A DNA stretch of 17,725 nt from Parachlorella kessleri (Eukaryota > Chlorophyta > Trebouxiophyceae > Chlorellales > Chlorellaceae): assembly GCA_001598975.1 (NCBI GenBank), contig BBXU01000813.1:1-17725 (forward strand), read 5' to 3'. Position numbers and translations under genes: made by a program. The notes below the pieces were generated by a model that saw nothing but the letters and a program-made list of their open reading frames with translations, was not told the origin of the DNA and searched no databases. Below, piece after piece: positions 1 through 8,767 of this stretch. The stretch's first letter is position 1, and each line of letters starts with the position of its first letter.

Positions 1-80
1 TTAAAGCCATGCAAATCTCCTTGGGTGCTGCTCCATGTGGCAGCTCTTGCTTTCTGTCACGCCCCACCAGCCAGGACGTT

Positions 81-2409
81 TTAAGATTGCGACCAACCTG
101 GCGGCTCTGTCCACACACGGCAAGAGGGCAGGCGGGTTCTCCCCCTAGTCCACCACCAGCGCTTGGCGAGGGGCTTGATGCACAGGTTGTCGCCTTCACG
201 CAGCCCTAGGGCTTGTGCCACCTTGCCCAGTGACTTCTGCAATATGTCCAAACAGAAGTAAGAGCCTGGCTGGCACGCATTTTAAGTACTGGTGAGCAAG
301 CTTGCAAGGTGCAACATTGGGTAAAGCTTCTTGCCGCCACACATAAGAACCGGCGCCTCGCCCATCCCAGTCATGCCACATGGTAGGCGGTTGCTTGTGA
401 GGATGAGCGAGCAGCATTAATGTGTGGACGCATGGCATGCCAGTGCTTCCCTGAGCCACTGCTGACAGACAGGGTGGCTACCAACCTTGCGGATGGCTTG
501 GCCTGTGCGGGTGCGGTACACCCTCACGGACTGGCCCAGCTGTGAGTCATGCTTATGCACAAGCTGAAGCTTCTTGGACGGCGGGAGGGTGCCATGGCAG
601 AGGTATTCCCTCACCCTTCCTGCAAGGGTGGAATCAGAAGACCAGAAGATCGGAGAGAGATAGAAACCCATGGAGCAGGGCAGGATCATGCCCACCCCCG
701 AAGAGGGCACTAGGCGAGAAGAACAGGGGCCTGGTCCAGCTCTACTTAAAAGATTACGCGCTCCTTATTAGCACAGTACAATCCCATCATCACACATGAC
801 TGCTTCCTTGGGGAAGCTCCAGCGGGTGCCATGCCCACACCTGGTAGGATGAGGTCCTCTTCCAAGCTTACAGCTGCCTTCATGACAGACCCAAATTTCC
901 GAAGCTTCCTGCCCTGCTCCAGCCACCCTTTCTTAAAGGCAAAGCTTGCCTGCAAGTGGGGCGATACAGCTCCATCTGAGCAAGCCTTTGTTTTGATGCC
1001 AAGCGAAGACAGCATGCGCCCACAACCAGTAAAGCCGCAGCAGCCCTGCCACCCTCCCTTGGACTGCCACACCTGCGCAGGCGCGTGATGGAGTAGTTTG
1101 TCAGTAATCTTTGTTGACCTCTCGTCACCTTACAGCCTCCACAGGACAGTAGGTACTGGAGCTGACTGTGGAGCATTGCTGCCAGCAGTTCCTGGGAAAG
1201 TGCGCACGTGCCACCGGTGCCACCACCAACAGGCAAAGCCTAGCCAGTCCAAGCAGGTGGTGCTCCGAGCTTGCCAGGCTAACGCCCTGCATACTGCGCC
1301 CACCCACCTTGCGCTGCCTCTCCACCGCGTCATCGGCGGGGTAGTGCACGCCCTTCTCGCTGCCACCACCCTCCCCGCCGCTGCCCGTCTTGCTGCCACC
1401 GCCCTCCCCGCCGCTGCCTGTGCCTGACTCCATGTGCTGTGCCATGCGCGGCGCCTGGGGCGGCTGCATGGGTAGGGCTTTGTACTTACGCTAGTGCCAG
1501 GACCTGCATATCATGACCATGGCAGGAGAGGGGTGAGAGGTGGCAGCATGGTAGGTCGCTCTTGATGTTCCACTAAAATATATATGGTAAAGAGAGAGGT
1601 GCAAGCACAGTGTAACCCAGCAGCTTACCGTAAGTGGACGCTAGGAGCTGTGCGGCTGCCAAGCCTGGAGGCATACACAACAAGTCAACCAGCTCACACG
1701 GTGATGTTTTACCTACGGGAGCCAAGCTTGCTGAGCAAGTTGCCCTGTATGACACGTAGCTACCCTGTGGTGTGGCTACAACCCTGCAAATTGCGCCTGT
1801 TCCGAATGTGTCCGCACAATAACAGAGGGTGTGTTGTCAAGCCTCTAAAAATCCCTCCCCCCAGGTCTGGCAAGGGCGAACCTGGGAGGGACAGTAGACC
1901 CACATGCAAAACCCTAATGAAGGAGCTCGACGGTGACTATGATTTAGGATGGGTCGCCTGTCCTGAGTTCTTTATTCGTGTTCACCAGGCCTCAAATGCT
2001 ATAATAATAGTATTTAGGATGCTTAGCTCCTGCATGTGAAAGCCTGCAAGACTGTCGCCCTGCTTTCCAGCTGCAGTGCCCAAGCTTTGCAGCAGCCCGC
2101 TTCATTAAGAGAGTGGCCTAGGCTTCCCACCCTCACACTCAGCAACCGCCCCAGCCCCTGCCCCCAGGGACTGCCCTGGCTATAGTCCAAGCAGTGCCAA
2201 CACCAGGTAGGGCTGCTTGAATGGCTGCCCTTAAACATCCCAGGTGGACGCTCAGGACTGCTATGAGGCCTCGGAGGCCTCCCACACCACCCCACCCCGC
2301 CCCACCCACCCACCCTAAAGTCCCCAGCAAGAAGAGTCAGACCTGTCGTACCTCCGGACGGTGCTGGCATGGGGCTTGCCCTACCACTGTAAGCTGCCAA
2401 AGACGACAT
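81..2409 (-). CDS. Multi-exon gene with B3-like C-terminal segment (possible DNA-binding protein)
   Basis: Hand-built exons in coding order: 2409-2352 (tentative first exon, MSSLAAYSGRASPMPAPSG), 1744-1717, 1664-1629, 1503-1490, 1463-1308, 1191-1134, 1072-1027 (tentative), 949-841, 619-486 and 236-81. From 1744 to 1134, and again from 949 to 81, every junction keeps codon phase with GT...AG borders. The joins 2352/1744 and 1027/949 do not fit, so an exon is missing or a site is wrong at each. The middle carries a Gly/Ser/Glu linker, then a helix (VERQRKELLAAMLHSQLQYL). The last three exons hold an LILPGRVREYL segment, a basic stretch (VRVYRTRTGQAIRKK) and ALGLREGDNLCIKPL. That order of a proline after a strand, then a 'L-x-x-GD' end, is reminiscent of plant B3 DNA-binding domains. 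This is inference; I do not firmly recognise the protein. The stop at 81-83 follows a low-quality tail, so a donor at 97 leading out of the window is also possible. Confidence 0.5.
1356..1421 (-). repeat. Two tandem 33-bp coding repeats (Gly/Ser/Glu linker)
   Basis: Two adjacent 33-bp units, 1389-1421 and 1356-1388, differ at only a few positions. Read on the minus strand inside the B3-like gene they encode about TGSGGEGGGSK twice. The length is a multiple of three, so the repeat can expand or contract without breaking frame. It probably encodes a flexible linker. Confidence 0.85.
1490..1503 (-). other. 14-nt microexon of the B3-like gene
   Basis: This exon lies between a TATGCAG acceptor and a perfect GTAAGT donor. 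With the single base left from exon 1664-1629 it encodes Gly-Pro-Gly-Thr-Ser and ends in phase 0. That is the phase needed by the next exon at 1463. The exons on both sides fit only if it is included. Confidence 0.55.
2290..2315 (-). promoter_or_regulatory. G-quadruplex-prone tract near the 5' end of the B3-like gene
   Basis: On the minus strand this stretch is six consecutive G-runs of three to four bases, each separated by a single base. That is the canonical pattern for a very stable G-quadruplex. It lies about 36 bp inside the proposed first intron of the B3-like gene, or just upstream of the gene if that first exon is wrong. No quadruplex has been shown; the call rests on base pattern only. 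Confidence 0.6.
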
Positions 2410-2902
2410 GTCTGCTGGGCAGAGCAGCAAGTGTGTCTGTACGGAAGGAGCTCTGCTGCACTACTCAACGGTCATGCACAACGCCAAGCTGGGGCCAACT
2501 GTCCTTCAACCCTAGCCTGTTGCCTCCACTAGGGGTACTGAGGGAGAGCATGTGCGCTTCATTGGCCAGCGGGCTGCAAGGCGTTACTGGACTTGGGCTT
2601 GGGAGTCACCCCTCATGCAGTACTAATGAGGGCCTTCGGTTATAAGCTAAGACCCTGATGCACTGGTATCACAAGCACCCCCTCCCGCCCACCTGCCTGC
2701 CCACCACTCTTCTACCTTCCTCGCAACCTTACAAGAACAGACTGTCCATGGCAAGGACACAGATAGTGGAAAGCGATCATCAGAAGCTTTGAGTGACAAG
2801 GCGGCAAGGGTTGGGAGAAGAGATTAACAATTGTTTTTCCCCAAACGCCTGGAGCACCAGAAGGCTTCTTACAGACTCGCAGTTTAAGATGCCCACCAGT
2901 AT
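2410..2902. other. Intergenic region between two minus-strand genes
   Basis: This is the spacer between the stop of the helical-protein gene (2903) and the proposed start of the B3-like gene. It should hold the 3' UTR of the former and the promoter of the latter. Two minus-strand TGTAA motifs lie 30 and 170 bp past the stop (listed separately). I see no exon with good splice signals here. Confidence 0.4.
2869..2873 (-). terminator. TGTAA-type polyadenylation signal candidate
   Basis: On the minus strand this reads TGTAA, the usual green-algal poly(A) signal. It lies 30 bp after the stop codon of the helical-protein gene. A second copy at 2729-2733 is an alternative at a more usual distance. 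Confidence 0.35.
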
Positions 2903-4818
2903 TCACTCCAAGGCCAGCACTCGAGCCTGGCAGCGCTGAATGCTCGCAACCAGTGTGTCACAGGCCTGCATGCCAGCAGCAACAACCGTGAGCAATTCCT
3001 TGACACACGTGAAACAACATGCATAGCGGATTGGCAAACAAGTCCAGGCACCATCTGGCTCGTACCCTAAAGGAAGGCTATTTTTTTCGCTATTTTGCCA
3101 TCTGCTAACTGACTCAGCTAGCACCCGCCACGCTGCTGTCTGACCCCTTCTTGTCACATGCAGTCCATCTCAAAGAAGGGCTAACATGCCATACAATACC
3201 GTGTCTGCAAGGCGAGATCCCAGGCCACTAGGCGGGAGGCCCCATGCTGCAGACATCTGGGCGGCATTATGCACCGGAGAGTTGCCAGTGTACCTGGTCC
3301 AAGTGCTCAGCCCCTTCCAGCGCCTGCTTGAGTTGCGGCAAGTTTACTGGGCCACGCACAAGCCTGCCCAACCCGGCAAACCAACGTTCCAGCCTGCAAA
3401 GAAGCAGAGCCGCTTGCAAGAGGACTGATACTGGTGGCCTGCCAGGAGGGCACGGGTTGAGCCCTCGGTGCATTTGCAGGCTTGGTACTCTTCAGCAGCT
3501 AGAGGGAAACTAGTCCTTCATGGAGACTTACGCTGGCATGGACGCAAGGAAGTGCTGCATGGGTTCCAGCATGTTTGACTCCATCAGCCGAAGGGTGGCC
3601 TGGTGGCTTCTTGACCGAAGCGTAAGCTTCAGCAGCAGCACTGCAAGGGAGGTACAGAAAGGATGCCCAGCTGTTGCAGTCGTGAACGAGGGCATTGCAA
3701 AACTTCGGAGGTGCCTAAAGGGTCACTGGCTGGTGGGTCGCAAGCCGGGCTTCCAAGTGAGCTCCTTAGCTAAACAACCCGCAACTTCCAAGCGCACATA
3801 AGATGGCCACCATTCATCGCCGCCCTTGAGCCCCTGTCGCACCTGGTCCTAACAGCGGCAGCAGGAAGAGCACGCTATCCAGTGCTGCCCTCCTGGGCCA
3901 GGGGATCCTTGGCCACCAAGCGAGTCCCAGCAGCACTGCTCCTCCCCCGCTCAACAAAGCCCTGTGGGCAGTGGTAAGTGATGCATCTTGAATCCAGCAG
4001 ATATGACCAACGTTTTTTTGTTTAAACATCCTGCGGCACTGAAGGGGGCGGCCACCCCATATCACAGGACCAGCATGGCCTTCTATGCAAGCAAATCTGT
4101 TGTACTGCTTCCAAGAAACGACATGAGCTATGCCAGAAACAACAAGCGCTGCGCTCTCCGCCCCAGCCTGCATGCAGCCGGGCACCCCGCACCACACCTG
4201 CCCAGCAAGGGAAGTTGCTGCCATTTGGATGCTAGGCGAAGAAGCCACCGCACGCCCCTGCAGTGCTCTTCGGCATCCTGCTGCGCCACCTCAACCCGCC
4301 AATGCAGCTTATCCAACCCGCACTTGCGCACCAGTGATGTCAGCTGGGCCGCCTGCCCATGGTATCTGGAATCAGGGCATGACACCGCTAGGCGCCGCAA
4401 CCTTCCGATAGCTCAAGTGTGAGGCCCGGTATTTGCGCACAGGACATGGCACTGCACTGTCTTCAAATGGTGTAAGCCATACCACAGCTTGATGCTTAGC
4501 ATGCTTTCAACCTCACCAAGCCGCTTCCATGCTGCAACCAGCCAAACTTGGGAACCACCACTCACTTGGCAACCTTGTCGGCCAGGCTTCCACTGTCCCA
4601 GGTGTCATAAAGCTCAGCATCATCTTGCGTTCGCAGATATCGCAGCAGGCTCTTGACAAGGTAGGCACAAGAAACTATTCTGCCCTCAGAACTGCCCAGC
4701 TGGCCGACGAACAGCTGGGCTGCGTGTGTGAAGTCAGTGAGCATGGCTTGGGCCGGATCTTGAAGAGGCTCTATAGTGTGCCAGTTCACCAAGCTTGAGC
4801 TGCAGGTATTCAGTGCGC
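2903..4818 (-). CDS. Unrecognised helical protein, start and one internal exon unresolved
   Basis: Exons in coding order: 4818-4790 (29 nt), 4719-4566, 4365-4254, a gap, 3640-3532, 3393-3294, 2965-2903 with TGA. Phases agree through 4254 and again from 3640 to the stop, with strong sites such as GTGAGT after 4566 and GTAAGT after 3532. The 4254/3640 join fails in phase, so at least one exon lies between 4253 and 3641. Two frames around 3840-3960 are candidates. The product is mostly helical: EYLQLKLAQLFVGQL, then LVKSLLRYLRTQDDAELYD, KCGLDKLHWRVEVAQ, LLLKLTLRSRSHQATLRLM and a C-terminal coiled coil (LPQLKQALEGAEHLDQACDT). The LxWRVxV stretch followed by LLLKLTL and a helix vaguely recalls COMM domains, and the C-terminus recalls BAR-type helices; neither is convincing. 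The start lies upstream of 4818; an ATG near 4918 is possible. Confidence 0.5.
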
Positions 4819-4918
4819 CTGCAGAAACCTGCAGCGCCTCTGCGCAGTGAAACGTCGACATCATAACAATCCTGCCACAATCTATGAATGAAACGGATTG
4901 ATAAAGCTGTTGAAGTCA

Positions 4919-5204
4919 TTAACTGTCTGCTAGCAGGCGTGCACTTCCCCGCCGTGACGGGGTTCACCAAGAAGCGACACGTGTGCAAGCCTGGCTGGCG
5001 TGACGTGGCGGTGGAGGGTCCAGCTCACCCCAAGGGAGCTGTTCTGCTTGCCTGGGCCGATAGGTATCCCTTAGTTGAGTGCATGGGCTTGCATGCCTCT
5101 GTTGTCCAAGGCGTGGTCCCCTGATAAGTTGTAAAGGCTGCCTTCCAGCGCTTGTGTGTGCAGCGTTTTGCACTTCCGGCAATTTTCGGCACGCAGCCTC
5201 CGTC
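4919..5204. promoter_or_regulatory. Divergent intergenic region between genes 2 and 3
   Basis: This lies between the uncertain 5' end of the minus-strand helical-protein gene and the ATG of the plus-strand gene at 5205. It probably holds both promoters and possibly a further 5' exon of the minus-strand gene. I found no TATA-like or other recognisable element. Confidence 0.3.
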
Positions 5205-7249
5205 ATGGAGCCCCTTCATGCGTCTGAACTGATTAGGTGCGCCTTTTCAACCTGTGCCCAGCCTGGCCCCAAAGCCTCAACACTCTGGCCTTGGCGTTGC
5301 TGGTGAAAACACACACTGGCAGCTTCGGTTTTGTGAAGTGTCTATGCGCACAGCAGGGGCAAAGGGGCCGCATGAGACCACTGACTGAGACCAGGTTCCC
5401 AAGGGTGCAGGCTCACAGACTCTGCTCAAACTCTGGCAAGGCTTGTGGATGATCCGTGCATAGGTGCAGACCCGCAGCTGCGAGAGCTTTTTGACGTCGG
5501 TGTCACACACTTGGTGTGTGTGGAGGAGGTAAGACCTGGCCGCGCAAGGCAGTACTGCGAACGCTCTGTAGAAAGCGCGGAACAGCTGCGCACCCCTGCA
5601 TGTGAGGCGGAGTTTGTCCGCATGACCTGCTGTGTGCATTCGAGCCTTAGAAGGGTCTGTTGCTTGCGCTGTAGGTGCTTCCAGCAGCCTCCTCCCTGGT
5701 GCGCAAGCTCAAGAGGTTTGGACGCATGTAAGTAACCCTGCCCGCAAGTCTGTCTGCTGCCCTGCATGCGCAAGTTTCAAGCATGGCGCTGGGAAGAGTG
5801 CGATATGTGGGGTGGCTCACAACCGCAGGTGCCAGGAGCTGTCCCTGGAGGAGTTTGATAGCGCCCTCCCAGACGTCATCACTGGCCTGCAAAGGTTTGC
5901 GGGGCTCCAAACTGGACTCAATGGTGGAATAGTGGGTTGGTACTTGCCTTTGTGTTCCGGTGGGGTTGCAAAGAGGACTGTAGCCGTGCACTGCAGCACA
6001 TAGCCAAACTGCGGGCAAAGACTGGGCTGGTTTGCAGTCAGTGCAGGAGCGCAAAACGCATGTCAGGTATCCCTCTTGACGCAAGCCCCCGTCCCATGAG
6101 CGTGCTCCACGGACACGTAAATGTAACGTGCTGTAAGGTATGGGATGTCGCTGTCTGAAGTAGGCATGGGAGGCGGGTCAAGCTTGCCCTGCAGGCACCA
6201 TGCCAGCGCCAAGGCAGCGCAGGAGCTGTCCCAGGGCCTGCTGATCTCCCTGGAGCGCTTCCGCCAGCGCAGCGCCAAGGCCCAGAGCCAGCGCGAGCAG
6301 CAGCGGCGGAAAGCGCAGCAGGACAGCACCCACCACGCAGCTCGCAGCTGGGGCTATGGGGCCGGGGCAGTGGTGCTGGGTGGCGCAGGAGTTTTGGGCT
6401 TGCCTTTCTTGGGGTTGGCAGGGTTTGTCCTCACTGGGGCTCGGTTAATGCTGGGTGCGGGGGCTGTGGGAGCGGCGCATGAGGCATACGAGCAACGCAG
6501 CGCGGCCGAAGCAGCAGCACAGCTGGCAGCGGTGAAGGGGTCGCAGGCAGTGGTAGTGAGCCAGCTCACCACATCCTTCCAGGCCCTGGACGCTACCCTT
6601 GCAAGGTGGGTGGCTTGCTGGGGTAGATGTGGAGATTTATAGTCTTTGTCTGGCAACCGTGTTGGCGTGACAGCTGCGTGAGCCCCACCTGTTAGGGTGC
6701 CGGCTGTTGCCCTCGTGTCTTTCGTACGCGGCTACCTCTACCTTGTCCATTGTGATCTGAGACAATCGCTGGCGAGCATACAGTAAGCCTTATTTGTTGA
6801 TGGTGGCAGGTAGCGCACGGAGAGTTACAAGGTGACTGTACTGACAGGTCTGGTTGCTCTGGGTCTTGCCTTGTCCTTAGCAACGAGGCGTGTGGCATGC
6901 ATGCCATGCAGTGTCTCCAAGTTCTTCCTGGACACCCACCACGACCTGGCGGAGGCGCTGGAGAGCAGCCAGGAGGCGGAGGAGGAGGTGGGCGGGTTTG
7001 TGATGCTGCGGGCCGTGAAGGACAGCTTTATCACCCTCAAAGCCATCTCCGCGTCACTCATCCAGGTGAGTGGCCACCCAGGCTCTCATTATGTGGCTCC
7101 CCAGGCTGTCTTTTCACACTGCTGTCCAATGGGTGGGCTTCCGGGCGAAGGGAGACTGTGGCAGTAACTGAGGTCTGCCTTTTTGTGTTCATACAGAGGC
7201 TTGACAGCAATGTGAGGTTGGGCTGACTCGAGACACACACACACACACA

Positions 7250-7282
<33 letters not shown>

Positions 7283-7778
7283 GCACGCACGCACACACAC
7301 ACACACATGATGGTGGCAGGCAGTGCGAACAGAAAGGAGTTATGGGCGACTTGTACTGAAAGGGCTGGATGCATTATGCTCTGGGCTGGCTTGAGTTCTG
7401 ATCTAGTAAACCTCTTCCCGTGACAAGCGAAGGCCCTTTGGCAAAGCAGGTGAGTCAGGACATGAAGCAGGGCAGCATAGTACGGGTGAAGGCTCGAGAG
7501 AAAGCTAGCGGGGAGCAGCATCAAGCGCAGCAGGCTTTGCAACAACTTGGCGGGTGAGCCTTATCTGGAGGTCTTGCTCTCTGTTGCAGAACTGTGACAC
7601 CTATCAGTCAGCAGCGCGGCAGTGCCAGGAGCAGCTGCAAGACTTGCGGCTGAGGGCGGGCGGGCGGGTCAAGCAAGACATGGTAGTTGAGTGGAGGCGG
7701 GAGCACATGCTGCAGTTGCACGTGGCCGGCCACTCGCCCGTGGCCCCGGACCTGGGGCTGCTGCGCCTCACCGCCTGA
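5205..7778 (+). CDS. Unrecognised long helical protein with glycine-rich hydrophobic patch
   Basis: Exons: 5205-5236 (ATG, MEPLHASELI), 5411-5528, 5675-5727, 5829-5894, an unresolved stretch, 6195-6605, 6912-7065 (an extra short exon near 6814 is possible), 7197-7211, 7450-7553 and 7590-7778 with TGA. The first four exons join in perfect phase. The joins 5894/6195 and 7553/7590 do not, so small exons or other splice sites are missed. The product is nearly all predicted helix: LTDSAQTLARLVDD, LPAASSLVRKLKRFGRM, then a basic Gln/Arg-rich coil (RFRQRSAKAQSQREQQRRK). Next, at about 6349-6480, is a Gly/Ala/Leu-rich hydrophobic stretch long enough for one hairpin or two membrane passes. More coiled coil follows (DTHHDLAEALESSQEAEEEV, then an EWRREHMLQLHVAG end). 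Long helices around a single glycine-rich hydrophobic hairpin occur in several unrelated membrane-associated families. I recognise no specific family and assign no function. Confidence 0.6.
7197..7211 (+). other. 15-nt microexon in the helical-protein gene
   Basis: Bordered by a good pyrimidine-rich acceptor (...GTTCATACAG) and a GTGAGG donor. It encodes Arg-Leu-Asp-Ser-Asn and is phase 0 at both ends, so it could be included or skipped without a frameshift. An alternative donor four bases downstream would break the frame of the next exon. Confidence 0.45.
7233..7307. repeat. Compound (AC)n-(GCAC)n-(AC)n microsatellite, Z-DNA prone
   Basis: About 75 bp of alternating purine and pyrimidine: an AC run, then repeated CGCA/ACGC tetramers, then another AC run. 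It is interrupted only by one AA step near 7280. It lies in an intron of the plus-strand helical-protein gene, about 20 bp after the 15-nt microexon. Long alternating CA/CG tracts are classic Z-DNA formers and are polymorphic in length. Confidence 0.9.
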
Positions 7779-7895
7779 CATTGCCGCTCCCTAAGGAGAC
7801 GCTGTGGGCTTGGCAGGGGGTTGACAAAGCATTGTTGTACTGTTTTTTAGTATGGGTGGCAGGTAGTGAGAACAGGGAGTAAAGCTGGGCAGTAC

Positions 7896-7915
7896 TGGAC
7901 TGGACTGGACTGGAC
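7896..7915. repeat. (TGGAC)4 tandem pentamer
   Basis: Four perfect copies of TGGAC with partial copies on both sides, about 120 bp after the stop of the plus-strand helical-protein gene, probably in its 3' UTR. Confidence 0.9.
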
Positions 7916-7952
7916 GGAACTGACAGGGCGGGATGCAGAATGAGCCTTTTCC

Positions 7953-7957
7953 TGTAA
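7953..7957 (+). terminator. TGTAA poly(A) signal candidate
   Basis: A TGTAA on the plus strand 175 bp downstream of the stop at 7778, the usual algal signal at a plausible distance. Other TGTAA copies follow further downstream, so the choice is uncertain. Confidence 0.35.
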
Positions 7958-8767
7958 CAATCTTAGGTTTGCTTGTAGGTAGCATGCTTGTAAGGTAGCA
8001 TGTCGGTGAGAAGGTCCCTGTGCGGCTTGTACTGGCAACCGTGTGCCTTGGTATGAATGTAGCCCATGGTATTCTGCTTGGAACCTGCTGTGCTAGCTGC
8101 CCGCCTTGCAGTAGTGTAATTTAGGTTTTGGCTTGCTGCCAAGGTGGGCCGGGAACAGAGCGTGCTGTACAGATATACATGCGATGAAGGCAACAGACTA
8201 GGGTATGTGACACACATTTGTTGCAGGAGCCATGTTCGTATCTTGATCCCAAAGATTTAAATGCTGTATGGGTTATGGGGTTGCCTGTACTGAGTGACAA
8301 AAGTTTGCTCTGACAAAGCACCGATGGCGCACCTTGGAATAGTTGTAACATGTGAGGGGCCCAAGCGATAAATCTGGCACCTCATAGCCACGCCGAGCTT
8401 TGCAATGGCAGCCCGCACGGCCGTGGTGACTCCTTCCAGGGTCCCCCTCGCCCCGTCCATCCAGTTTTACCTGTTTCGTATCTGGTGTTCTGTAAGTGCA
8501 GCACGCGAACTATCAATGTGGCATCTACCTAAATATTGCAAAATGGTTAAACAAGGCATGGCGGCGGCAGTTGTTAGGGAGGTGTGCATGCTACAACAGC
8601 AGGATGGCTGCGGGGCGGGGCCCAGGACAGCGTGCCACCTGGAAGCCACTTGCCCAGAGCCAAAACACGTCACGGTCTTAGCTGCCCCCCGGCCCTCTGA
8701 CAACCGCCCTGCCGCTGGTGTGCCCGGTGTACACAAGCTGGGGCTCAACAATAACGCAGGCTGCTCA

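Larger units (their letters stand above)
7779..8767. other. Convergent intergenic region
   Basis: About 1 kb separates the stop codons of the plus-strand helical-protein gene and the minus-strand rhomboid gene. It should hold both 3' UTRs. It contains a pentamer repeat (7896-7915) and a TGTAA at 7953-7957. Reading frames here have no supporting splice or compositional signal. Confidence 0.5.

Noticed and set aside
1584..2039. Open frame of 151 codons on the plus strand
   Set aside because: It runs antisense over two phase-matched small exons of the minus-strand B3-like gene, and its product looks random.
2023..2430. Minus-strand frame of 135 codons
   Set aside because: Only its first part (2409-2352) has exon character with a donor; the remainder runs through the G-rich tract and looks intronic.
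3186..3428. Plus-strand frame ending in a lysine-rich tail
   Set aside because: It looks coding at first sight, but the minus strand here has a perfect acceptor and donor around an exon that joins in phase with its neighbours.
3814..4248. Open frame of 144 codons on the minus strand
   Set aside because: Most of it looks random and it lacks consistent splice sites. Part of it (3840-3960) may overlap the missing exon of the helical-protein gene but could not be fixed.
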